DNA of 64,000 nucleotides from Burkholderiales bacterium (GTDB taxonomy: Bacteria; Pseudomonadota; Gammaproteobacteria; Burkholderiales; Burkholderiaceae_D), in the NCBI GenBank assembly GCA_016177875.1, contig JACOUL010000034.1, positions 60,141-124,140 on the forward strand, in the 5' to 3' direction. The notes below the pieces were generated by a model, which was not told where the DNA came from, ran no database searches, and saw nothing but the letters and a program-made list of their open reading frames with translations. This document shows positions 37,492 to 45,596 of this stretch, piece by piece. Within the stretch, counting starts at the first letter, position 1; every line of letters starts with the position of its first letter. A program made the position numbers and the translations under genes.

Positions 37492-38466
37492 ATGTGGTTT
37501 AAGAATCTGCGCCTCTGCACCCTCCCGAAAAACTGGAATATCTCCGCCAACGAATTAGCCGATGCTTTGGCAACGCAAGCCTTTGCCGCGTGCACCAGCA
37601 TTGAAATGACATCGACCGGCTGGATTCCGCCTTGTGAAGGCGGCGGATTGGTACATACGGTAGGCAAGCAAATGCTGCTGACGCTTTGTACCGAAAAGAA
37701 ATTGCTCCCGACTTCCGTCATCAAGGAATACGCCAAGCTACGCGCTGCCGAAATCGAAGAGCAGCAAGGCTACAAGCCCGGCCGCAAGCAGATGAAGGAA
37801 ATTAAAGAAGATGTGACGGATGAATTGCTGCCGCGCGCGTTTTCCATCAAGTCGCGTGTGCGTGTCTGGATCGATCCGGTCAACGGCTGGCTGGCGATTG
37901 ATACGTCCAGTGCCACGCGCGCGCAGGAAGTGACTACTTATTTAATCAAGGCGCTGACGGATCGTTTTCCCGGCAAGATGTTGCAAGCGCAAACGCCGCC
38001 GCGCATTGCCATGACTTGCTGGCTGTCCGACGACGCGGCGCCGGGCGGATTTACCATCGACGATCACATTGAATTATCGTCAAGCGGCGACGGCAAGGGC
38101 AAAGTGAAATACGTGAAGCTTTCCGCCGACCCTGCGGACATTCAAAAGCACATCGCGGCCGGAAAGCATTGCACCCAACTTGCGCTGACCTGGAATGACA
38201 AGATTTCCTTCATCCTCACCGAGAACTTGACGATCCGGCGCGTTGCGGCGCTCGATGTGTTGAAAGAATCCGATGTCGGATACGCAGCCGATGAAGCGGA
38301 AAAATTCGATTCCGACTTTACGCTGATGACCGGCGAACTCCACCAGTTAATCACCGACCTGGTCGGAGCATTGGGCGGCGTCATGAAAGAAGACGCGGAA
38401 AAAGAAGCGGCGAACGATGCCGCCAATAAGTCAGATGGCCAGGTGCCCGCATTGGCTGCCGCTTAG
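37492..38466 (+). CDS. rdgC: Recombination-associated protein RdgC
   Basis: The 324-residue protein starts MWFKNLRLCTLP, typical of RdgC. It forms a ring-shaped dimer on double-stranded DNA and limits RecA activity. Family segments are STGWIPPC, KLLPTSVIKEYAKLRAAEIEEQQGYKPGRKQMKEIK, AFSIKSRVRVWIDP and SFILTENLTIRRV. The frame is open 80 codons upstream, but that part is unlike RdgC, so I chose ATG 37492. The ribosome site is weak. It diverges from nosZ, although its start is nearly 400 bases away. Its stop codon abuts the 19-bp IS-end copy at 38465. Confidence 0.95.
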   Translation: MWFKNLRLCTLPKNWNISANELADALATQAFAACTSIEMTSTGWIPPCEGGGLVHTVGKQMLLTLCTEKKLLPTSVIKEYAKLRAAEIEEQQGYKPGRKQMKEIKEDVTDELLPRAFSIKSRVRVWIDPVNGWLAIDTSSATRAQEVTTYLIKALTDRFPGKMLQAQTPPRIAMTCWLSDDAAPGGFTIDDHIELSSSGDGKGKVKYVKLSADPADIQKHIAAGKHCTQLALTWNDKISFILTENLTIRRVAALDVLKESDVGYAADEAEKFDSDFTLMTGELHQLITDLVGALGGVMKEDAEKEAANDAANKSDGQVPALAAA

Positions 38467-38483
38467 AACCTGATCAGTATCTT
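38465..38483. repeat. Solo copy of an IS5-type element end
   Basis: The 19 bases AGAACCTGATCAGTATCTT recur exactly at 63863-63881, where they form the end of an IS5-type transposase gene. Here no transposase is attached. The copy overlaps the rdgC stop codon and lies before the 3' end of the converging secreted-protein gene. It is probably the scar of a lost or deleted IS. Confidence 0.65.
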
Positions 38484-38487
38484 AAAT

Positions 38488-39015
38488 CTAGGGACAAAAC
38501 AAGAAAATCCAGCCTGACCTGAGCGGCCCATTTTCCATGCGCGCGGCAAATGCCGCTTTCTGCTCGGCGGACAACATGTAGTAAAATTTTATCCAATCGG
38601 CGCGCACCGCCTTGCGTGCCGCGCCGACCTGCGCCTGCAGCGCGTCGCCGGCGGCGGCGATCGCATTCAGGTTGGGCTGGCCTTTGCCGAGTTCGGCATC
38701 GATGGTTTGCCTGATCATTGCCTCGGCGCTTTGCATGGTGGCTGCCAGGGTGCGGGTCTGAGCGACTGACCGGTCGAATTGCGCTTTTTGCTCCGGCGAC
38801 AAATTAATGTCTGTCCTAAGGGCCTCCAAATTGCCCAGCAAGCGCTCCGCTCCGATCAAGCCGGCAATCCCTGGGAAACGGAATGCCGCCGTGTCGATAG
38901 GCCGGCTCAAGGCCGGTGTGGCCGTCACTGCGGCCATGGCCGGCACCCACGCCAAGGCTCCCGTGGCGACCAAACCGATCAACCCAATCCAAGACGTAAT
39001 ATGCAGGTTGTCCAT
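38488..39015 (-). CDS. Periplasmic Spy/CpxP-like helical protein
   Basis: The 175-residue protein has an N-terminal signal segment (SWIGLIGLVATGALAWVPAMA) and is otherwise helical. Two LxxEQKxxF motifs occur: NLSPEQKAQFDRS and LSAEQKAAFAARM. These are the LTxxQ-type pattern of periplasmic Spy/CpxP chaperone-like proteins. GGGAG lies 7 bases before ATG 39015. The last residues, SGWIFLFCP, are hydrophobic and unlike the family. They end 4 bases from the IS-end copy at 38465-38483, so the original C-terminus may have been altered there. It shares strand with the next secreted protein at 39084. Confidence 0.7.
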   Translation of the reverse strand: MDNLHITSWIGLIGLVATGALAWVPAMAAVTATPALSRPIDTAAFRFPGIAGLIGAERLLGNLEALRTDINLSPEQKAQFDRSVAQTRTLAATMQSAEAMIRQTIDAELGKGQPNLNAIAAAGDALQAQVGAARKAVRADWIKFYYMLSAEQKAAFAARMENGPLRSGWIFLFCP

Positions 39016-39083
39016 GTGACGCTCCCAGAATGGAAGAGACTAGGCAGGCTGAAAAAATCGCTCTCCCGGCCCGCCTTTACGGA

Positions 39084-39635
39084 TCAATAACGCGGGTTGT
39101 TATAAGACTTCGACTTGGTGCCGTTGGCCGTCGTCACGCTGACCGCGCCGGTATCGCGATTGCCGTCGACACTGCCGCTGGCGGTTTTGCCGCTATTGGT
39201 CGTCACCGTGCCGCTGCCGGATACGCCGGTATCGGTCTTGGTGACTTCGCCCTTGCCGGTGGCGCCGTAGCCGCCGCTGGTTTGCACCGTGCCCTGGCCG
39301 GAATACGTGTCGCCGGACTTCTTACCGCTCCCTTGCGCATCGACGCTGCGTCCGCCGGTGGTTTCAACATGGGCTTGGCCGGAGGCGGAATTCGGCGTCA
39401 CTACGCTGGTGGCGTTGCCGGAAACGCCGTTGCCCTTGGGACCATTGGCTGAAAACGACGACGAAGCGGCCGGCCCCGTTACGGTACGGGTGCCCTGGGC
39501 GAAACCGCCGCCGTTCGGGCCGAAGCTGCGTTCGGCGTGGCCGACCGGGCCGCCGCGTGCTGTGGCGTCGAAGCTGATGCCGGCCAAGATCAGGGAAACG
39601 GTGGTTGCGAGGGCGGCTTGAGAGGTGGTTTTCAT
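39084..39635 (-). CDS. Secreted Gly/Ser/Thr-rich low-complexity protein
   Basis: The 183-residue protein has a signal peptide (ALATTVSLILAGISFDATA) and a body rich in Gly, Ser, Thr and Asn. Repeated short units such as GSGTVTTNSGKTASGSVDGN are present. CAGGAG lies 8 bases before ATG 39635. The composition suggests an exported, flexible or beta-structured protein. I cannot name a family. It lies upstream of the Spy-like gene on the same strand, 68 bases away, so the two may be cotranscribed. Confidence 0.72.
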   Translation of the reverse strand: MKTTSQAALATTVSLILAGISFDATARGGPVGHAERSFGPNGGGFAQGTRTVTGPAASSSFSANGPKGNGVSGNATSVVTPNSASGQAHVETTGGRSVDAQGSGKKSGDTYSGQGTVQTSGGYGATGKGEVTKTDTGVSGSGTVTTNSGKTASGSVDGNRDTGAVSVTTANGTKSKSYNNPRY

Positions 39636-39838
39636 TTTTGACTCCTGTAAGTAGAAATTAAGTTGGCGAGTAGCGAGTGCTTGTTGATGCATCATGAATC
39701 TCGCCACGGTTCCCACTTTATCGAGCCAATGTCACGCTTCTTTGCCGGGAATCCGGCAATTTGTAACGGTTTTTGTCAGACCGCCGAAGCCGGTTTTTCA
39801 CTGGGTTATGATTTGGCATCACGGCAACGGGGCGGGAG

Positions 39839-40543
39839 ATGACGATTCGAGTACTGATAGTCGACGACGATGCGGAATTGCGCACGATGCTGCGCGAGTA
39901 TCTGGAAGGGCGCGGATTTGCGGTCGCTGAACGCTCAGACGGCAGCGGCTTGGAAGAAGCCATCGCCGACAGCCAAGCCGATATCGTGCTGCTCGACTTG
40001 ATGCTGCCGGGCGAAGACGGCTTGAGCTTGTGCCGCCGCCTGCGCCAGCATGGCATCGCGCTGCCGGTAATTATGCTGACCGCCAAGGGCGATGAAATCG
40101 ACCGCATCGTCGGCCTCGAAGTGGGTGCCGACGATTATTTGCCCAAGCCTTTCAACCCGCGCGAACTGGTGGCGCGCATCAATGCCGTAACCCGCCGCCG
40201 CACGCCGGTCGAACCGGCGACGAGCAAAAGCGTCACCACCTTCGGACCTTACACGCTCAACTTGAATGCCCGCTCCCTCCATTGCAACGGCGTTCCAATC
40301 AGCTTGACCTCGGGTGAATTCAACTTGCTGGCAGTCTTTGCGCAGCGGCCGCGCCAACCGCTCGACCGCGACCGCTTGCTGGCACTGTTGAAGGCTGAAC
40401 AAGCCACCGTATTCGACCGCGCCATCGATACCCAGATTTCGCGCCTGCGCAAGAAAATCGAACCGCCGCCCGACTGCGGCGCTTATTTGCAAACCGTGCG
40501 CGGTTTCGGTTACGTGTTCGTGCCGGACGGCACACCGCAATGA
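39839..40543 (+). CDS. OmpR-family response regulator
   Basis: The 234-residue protein has a receiver domain with Asp53 as the phosphorylation site in IVLLDLMLPGEDG. The acidic pocket is VDDD at 8-11, and Lys103 lies in DDYLPKPF. The C-terminal winged-helix DNA-binding domain shows SLTSGEFNLLAVFAQRP and RAIDTQISRLRKKIE with VRGFGYVFV. It is the partner of the histidine kinase whose ATG overlaps its stop. The closest type is OmpR/EnvZ, but the regulon cannot be deduced. Confidence 0.94.
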   Translation: MTIRVLIVDDDAELRTMLREYLEGRGFAVAERSDGSGLEEAIADSQADIVLLDLMLPGEDGLSLCRRLRQHGIALPVIMLTAKGDEIDRIVGLEVGADDYLPKPFNPRELVARINAVTRRRTPVEPATSKSVTTFGPYTLNLNARSLHCNGVPISLTSGEFNLLAVFAQRPRQPLDRDRLLALLKAEQATVFDRAIDTQISRLRKKIEPPPDCGAYLQTVRGFGYVFVPDGTPQ

Positions 40544-41874
40544 GCGCAATGAAACGCCTGCCTTGGCCGCGTAGCCTGTTCGGCCGGCTGGTGACGGTGC
40601 TGGCGGCCGTGGTGATCGGTAGCCAGATCGCCTTGCTGCTGTGGGTGGTCGACGACCGTTTAACCTTACTGGCGCGCCACTACGCCCTGACCCAAGTGCC
40701 TGCGCTGGAACAGGCGCAGAAATCGATCGAGCAAGTGGCGGTCCCGCTGCCGGACGCCGCTTACGCCATCTTGATCGCACCGACCGGCTTGAAACTGCAT
40801 CGCGGCGAAGCTGCGCCGCCGGAGTCGATGCCGACCGCCTCGCTGTTTTACCTGCGCGCCTTGCATGTCTGGCGCGAACGCTTCGGCGCGCAATCCGAAA
40901 TCCGCTATGAGCCGGGCGATCCGCCGCTGCTGTGGGTGAAGCTGGCAGGTAAGCGCGGCACCATGTGGCTCGGCATGCCGGCGCAAGCGGAACTGGCGGG
41001 ATTCCCCTGGCGCGTGCTGGGCGGCGTGACGGCGGTGGCGCTGTTTGTGATCGGCGTCGCTTACTGGTTCGCGCGCCGCCTGACCGCGCCGATCGAAGAA
41101 TTGCGCGCGGTGGCGAAAGCCATAGGCCGCGGCGAAAAGCCGCCCGAGGTGAGCCCGGACGGCCCGACCGAATTGCTCGAACTCGGACACGCCTTGACCG
41201 GCACCGCCGCCGAACTGCAGCAAATCGAACATGAGCGCGCGCTGTGGCTGGCCGGCGTGTCGCACGACTTGCGCAGTCCCTTGGCAAAACTGCGGCTCGG
41301 CGTCGAAACCGTGCCCCAGCCGGACAGCCCGCAGTTCGACACTTGGCATGAGCGCATGACGCGGCAAATCGAGACCATCGATCGCATCATCGACCAGTTC
41401 ATCGCCTACGCCAGATTGACGTCGGAAGAAAAAACCGGCGCCGCCTGCAGCCTGGATGCGGTTATCGAGGAAGTCGCGCAGCGCTGGCGCGCCGACGGCA
41501 AGACGGTGCTCGTCAAACCGGCCGCGACTCCGCTCCCCGCGCTCGCGGTTGAAAAGGATTTGATAATGCGGGTGTTCGACAATCTGACCGACAACGCCTT
41601 CAAGTACGGCGCGACCTGCGTCGAGTTTGTCATGGAGAGCGATGAGCACGGCTTCTCCTGTTCCGTTCTGGATAACGGCCACGGCATTCCCACCGATATC
41701 CTGGCGCGCGTGCGCCAGCCGTTTCACCGTGGCGATGTCGCGCGCGGCGGCCCGTCCGGCGCCGGATTGGGATTGGCGATCGTCGAGCGCATCGTGCGCA
41801 TGGGAGGCGGCACGCTCGAGCTGAAAAATCGCAGTGAAGGCGGATTGCAGGTCCTGATGCGCTGGGGCGGCTGA
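40540..41874 (+). CDS. EnvZ-like sensor histidine kinase
   Basis: The 444-residue inner-membrane kinase has a first helix at about 14-32 (VTVLAAVVIGSQIALLLWVV) and a periplasmic sensor loop of about 125 residues. The second helix is VLGGVTAVALFVIGVAYWF. A HAMP domain and the H-box AGVSHDLRSPLAKLR follow, with His242. The ATPase part has NLTDNAFKYG (N-box near 348), DNGHGIP and GAGLGLAIVERI. It should phosphorylate the response regulator encoded just upstream, with which it overlaps by 4 bases. It converges with the GGDEF/EAL gene with a 12-base gap. Confidence 0.94.
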   Translation: MSAMKRLPWPRSLFGRLVTVLAAVVIGSQIALLLWVVDDRLTLLARHYALTQVPALEQAQKSIEQVAVPLPDAAYAILIAPTGLKLHRGEAAPPESMPTASLFYLRALHVWRERFGAQSEIRYEPGDPPLLWVKLAGKRGTMWLGMPAQAELAGFPWRVLGGVTAVALFVIGVAYWFARRLTAPIEELRAVAKAIGRGEKPPEVSPDGPTELLELGHALTGTAAELQQIEHERALWLAGVSHDLRSPLAKLRLGVETVPQPDSPQFDTWHERMTRQIETIDRIIDQFIAYARLTSEEKTGAACSLDAVIEEVAQRWRADGKTVLVKPAATPLPALAVEKDLIMRVFDNLTDNAFKYGATCVEFVMESDEHGFSCSVLDNGHGIPTDILARVRQPFHRGDVARGGPSGAGLGLAIVERIVRMGGGTLELKNRSEGGLQVLMRWGG

Positions 41875-41886
41875 ACGTGACAGGCC

Positions 41887-44292
41887 CTAAACGGTAGACT
41901 TCATCCGTGCGAAGAAAGCCGGAAATTCCTGGGCCGGCATCGGTTTTGCAAAGTAATAGCCCTGCGCTTCGCCGCAGCCGTATTCTCGCAACAACTGCAG
42001 CGAAGACTCGTCTTCGACGCCTTCGGCAATGGTGCTTAAGCCAAAGCTTTTCGCAACTTGAATGATAGTGCGCACGATCGCGGCGTCTTCCGCATCGCTA
42101 GCCACATCACGAACGAAAGATTGATCGATCTTGAGTTTATCCACCTGAAAACGCTTCAAATACGACAGACTTGAATAACCCGTGCCGAAGTCGTCGATCG
42201 ACAATTTCACGCCTAACTGCTTCAAGCGCTTCACTTTAGCCAGCACGCTTTCGGTGTCGTCGATGAGAATCGATTCGGTCAACTCCAATTCGAGGAGATG
42301 TGAGTCGAAACCGGATTCTTGGAGTGCCGAATTCACCGACCTTTCGATATCGCCGCGCTTGAACTGAATAGAAGACAAATTCACCGCCATCATCAGGCCG
42401 GATATGCCTAGCTTGTTCCATGCCATCGCCTGACGACAGGATTCACGCAGCACCCATTCCCCGATCGGCACGATTAAGCCGCTGTCCTCTGCTGCGGGAA
42501 TAAAGCGGTTCGGCGGAATCATACCCATTTCCGGATGATTCCAACGCAGCAGCGCTTCGACACCAATCACCGCACCGCGCGCTAAATCAATTTGCGGCTG
42601 GTAATGCAAAACGAATTCATTGCGCACAATCGCGCGGCGCAAACCGCTGCGCATATTTAACTGTTCCTGCGCCTCGACCTGCATCTGCCCGTCGAAAAAA
42701 CGATAGGTATTGCGCCCGGCATCCTTGGCACGATACATGGCCATGTCGGCTTTTTTCATCAACGTTTCGAAGTCGGCTCCATCGTCGGGATAAATCGCTA
42801 CGCCGACTGAAACGGACGTGCTCAATTCGTAACCGTCGATTTCGCAAACGTTGCCGATGGTTTCCAATATTTTAGAGATGGCCGCCGCCGCTGTTTCCGA
42901 TTCCGGCAAATGCGGCAGAGCGACCAAGAATTCGTCGCCGCCCTGCCGGCATATCGTATCGCTGTCGAACAGGCATTGCGTCAAACATTGCGCAACGTGT
43001 TTGATCAAACCGTCGCCGACGGCATGGCCGAGCGAATCGTTAATGGTCTTGAAATTATCCAAATCCAGCACGAGCAAACCGACTTTGGCACTGGCATGGT
43101 CGGCGTAGCTCATCGCCTGTTCGAACCGGTCTTTGAACAACAAGCGATTGGGCAGCCCCGTCAGCGCATCGTGATAAGCGACGAACTCCGCCTTTTCTTC
43201 TGCGCTCTTACGTTCCGTTACGTCGGCGTATACCCAAATGCTGCCGGCATGCGGATACTGCGCATCGAGCGCGCGCCCCGATATCTCGCCCCAGAAAGAG
43301 CTGCCGTCGCTTCTAACCATTTTCAGAAGATCGCTGAAGCCTTTTCCCTCGGACAAAGCGGCATGCGCTTGCGACCGAGACACGACATACTCTTCATCTC
43401 CGCTGTAAAAAATGCGCGGTGTTTTTCCGATTAATGCCCCGGATTCAAATCCCATCATCTGCTCAAAGCGCCGATTGCATGAAACGATTTTTTCATTCCG
43501 CACCAAGACGATGCCGACGATCGCGTTTTGCAGTAGCGCATCTTGTTCGGCGATTCGACGACTGAGTTCGTCATTTAAATCGTGCAAAGAGTTGACTGCG
43601 ATTCCCAGCGATTCAGCGGTCCGGTCGAAGGTCCATTCCAATGCATCGAGTTCGTCTAGGCGCTTGGGCATCGGTTCGGACGACTCATCATGCTCCATGT
43701 GCGAAGTTTGCGGCACCAGCGCAGCGGCCTTGCGCGACAAAGCTTCCAGTCGGTCCGTCACTACACGGCGAAACAGGTAAGCCATGAATAAGGCCACCAG
43801 AAAGGTCTTGATACCGTTGCTCAAAATGATACCGAGAGCCCGGTCCATTACCTGCCGTTGAATGCCTTCCAACGTTGCCGTAACCGTGAAACGTCCAATT
43901 TCAGCGTCTTTCCCCAGTGCGGTATATCGAAGGAAATAAGTTTTAGTGATGGTATTGGCGGATGCATTACGACCGGCATACCATGTTTTGCCGCCGATAG
44001 AAGCAGTCGTGACGCTGACATTCTCTATATTCGGCAGTAGCGCAAGAGCGTTGAGCGATAGCTGGATCTGCTTCTCGTCAAAATCCCACACGCTGCCCGA
44101 CAGGCTGGGCATGTAAATGCTGAGCCCTTCCAACTCTCGATCGAGATCGTCATGCAAAGAGCGGTATTCGGAAAACAGTTGAATCCCCGAGTTCACCAGC
44201 GTGATCACCGAACTGAAGGCAATGATCATAATGATCAACCGCCGTCCGATTCGGTTGTCTTCGCCAAAAATCCATGTGCTCAGTCTAGTCAT
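41887..44292 (-). CDS. Membrane PAS-GGDEF-EAL cyclic-di-GMP protein
   Basis: The 801-residue protein has two membrane helices flanking a periplasmic sensor domain of about 130 residues. A PAS domain with IVGIVLVRNEKIVSCNRRFEQMMGF follows, then GGDEF (RQGGDEFLV) and EAL domains. The GGDEF signature is intact, with no RxxD inhibitory site in front of it. The EAL domain keeps EALLRW, NLSSIQF, ELTES, DDFGTGYSSL, KIDQSFV and AEGVED, so both synthesis and breakdown of c-di-GMP are possible. It lies 47 bases after a gene for a periplasmic binding protein on the same strand, a likely partner that senses a ligand. Confidence 0.93.
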   Translation of the reverse strand: MTRLSTWIFGEDNRIGRRLIIMIIAFSSVITLVNSGIQLFSEYRSLHDDLDRELEGLSIYMPSLSGSVWDFDEKQIQLSLNALALLPNIENVSVTTASIGGKTWYAGRNASANTITKTYFLRYTALGKDAEIGRFTVTATLEGIQRQVMDRALGIILSNGIKTFLVALFMAYLFRRVVTDRLEALSRKAAALVPQTSHMEHDESSEPMPKRLDELDALEWTFDRTAESLGIAVNSLHDLNDELSRRIAEQDALLQNAIVGIVLVRNEKIVSCNRRFEQMMGFESGALIGKTPRIFYSGDEEYVVSRSQAHAALSEGKGFSDLLKMVRSDGSSFWGEISGRALDAQYPHAGSIWVYADVTERKSAEEKAEFVAYHDALTGLPNRLLFKDRFEQAMSYADHASAKVGLLVLDLDNFKTINDSLGHAVGDGLIKHVAQCLTQCLFDSDTICRQGGDEFLVALPHLPESETAAAAISKILETIGNVCEIDGYELSTSVSVGVAIYPDDGADFETLMKKADMAMYRAKDAGRNTYRFFDGQMQVEAQEQLNMRSGLRRAIVRNEFVLHYQPQIDLARGAVIGVEALLRWNHPEMGMIPPNRFIPAAEDSGLIVPIGEWVLRESCRQAMAWNKLGISGLMMAVNLSSIQFKRGDIERSVNSALQESGFDSHLLELELTESILIDDTESVLAKVKRLKQLGVKLSIDDFGTGYSSLSYLKRFQVDKLKIDQSFVRDVASDAEDAAIVRTIIQVAKSFGLSTIAEGVEDESSLQLLREYGCGEAQGYYFAKPMPAQEFPAFFARMKSTV

Positions 44293-44339
44293 TCTTGTTC
44301 TTATTGCAGTTCAAGTCTCCGGCTTGCGCATGGCCCGCC

Positions 44340-45101
44340 CTATTTTGTCCATCCCATATCGCGTTCGGCTTGCCGGCGATATATTTCGATCAATCCTTCT
44401 GCTTTTATTTCCTTCAGCATCTCGGCCAAACGCGGCGCTAGCGCCGCGTGCTTCTTGTGAAGGTAGGGATACGTCGGAATCGCCGCTCCCATCGAAATCA
44501 GCTTGCGGACCTTGCCGACGTCCTTGATATCCGGCGACCGATATATGCGGATCATGGACACTTCATTGTCGCAATAAACATCGGTACGTCCCGCCAATAA
44601 CTTTTTCGCACCCTGTTCCGACTTGGTCACATCGGACAAACGCTCCGCCGGAAATAACTGCTTAAACGTTTTTTCACAGATACCGACGCCTCGCCGGTAT
44701 TCGCCGCGCAAATTCATTGCCGCCAAATCTTCAATCCGCTGCAGGCGTAATTCAGGATCGGCGGTATAAAGCGAAAACACCAAATCCAGCACCGGCTCTT
44801 CGACACGCACCAGATTAGGATGATCGGCGCCATAACCATAAACGCGCGCGACCTCTCCGTCTATCAATCCCTCGTCAGCCATAAGGCTTTGTCGCGTCAT
44901 GGGATTGGCGATCAACTGGAATCGCATGCCGAGCCGCTCGAATGCCTCGGTATAAATCAGCCACACCCATTTTCCGGCAAAGCTTGTTTCGTCTTGATCG
45001 GCACTCATCACAAAGAGGGGACGAGCCGAACTCTGACACAGCGCGGACGACCCTGTCATCAGCAGGGCCATGGCAAACGCAACTGATCCGATCAATTTCA
45101 T
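44340..45101 (-). CDS. Periplasmic solute-binding protein (SBP family 3), likely sensor partner
   Basis: The 253-residue protein has a signal peptide (IGSVAFAMALLMTGSSALC) and the fold of bacterial extracellular solute-binding family 3. It shows WVWLIYTEAFERLGMRF, ANPMTRQSLMADEGLIDGEVARV and GEYRRGVGICEKTF. No ABC transporter genes are nearby. It is cotranscribed with the membrane GGDEF/EAL gene. It may therefore present a ligand to that protein's periplasmic domain rather than feed a transporter, which is inference. The ligand is unknown. Confidence 0.85.
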   Translation of the reverse strand: MKLIGSVAFAMALLMTGSSALCQSSARPLFVMSADQDETSFAGKWVWLIYTEAFERLGMRFQLIANPMTRQSLMADEGLIDGEVARVYGYGADHPNLVRVEEPVLDLVFSLYTADPELRLQRIEDLAAMNLRGEYRRGVGICEKTFKQLFPAERLSDVTKSEQGAKKLLAGRTDVYCDNEVSMIRIYRSPDIKDVGKVRKLISMGAAIPTYPYLHKKHAALAPRLAEMLKEIKAEGLIEIYRRQAERDMGWTK

Positions 45102-45596
45102 GGTCCCCCCATTCGCACCAATTCAGCGCATGTTGACGATGTATGCCTGAACCTTCTTGGTTGAGTGCCCGAGAATATACCTCGTGAGATGGGGCTTGAA
45201 AAATTATTATTGGTTACATTTTCGATACCAACGTTGGATGAAACCGCTGGGCGATCTGTAAGAATTAGGAATCACGCCGAGATGAATTCGCACCGAGAAG
45301 TGAAGGCGTGGTGTCATAAAAAATCGGTTTCGGTGAGGGCAAACCAGTCGGCGAATGACGGGTTTGGCTTGGACATGTTTGGTTCCTCGTAGGGGAGTCC
45401 GCTAGCCGAGTGACCGGTGCTGGATACTACTTTCGTATCTATGCTGAATTAGATCTGCCCCGCGGATAGGCGTTTTACTCGGTAGCGGACTTATACAAGA
45501 GTGTAGTAAGCCGGACGGGGTGACGACACGTGAAAATTCGCGCTAAAAAACGTGAAAATTACCGAAACTCTGATCAATGAAACAAGACGCGAGGCC
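45102..45596. other. 495-base region without a convincing gene
   Basis: A plus-strand ORF of 75 codons at 45165-45392 shows no family pattern. On the minus strand, 45376-45314 encodes a 20-residue peptide, MSKPNPSFADWFALTETDFL, with GAGGAA in front. It could be a leader peptide or the start of a lost gene. The rest shows no repeat or terminator that I trust. It should contain the promoter of the solute-binding protein gene. Confidence 0.4.

Noticed and set aside
39935..41287. 450-codon minus-strand ORF opposite the two-component genes
   Set aside because: It is an Arg/Ala-rich antisense shadow. The plus-strand genes carry all the expected motifs.
45165..45392. 75-codon plus-strand ORF between the solute-binding and antiporter genes
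   Set aside because: It has no ribosome site, no family pattern, and mixed codon use.
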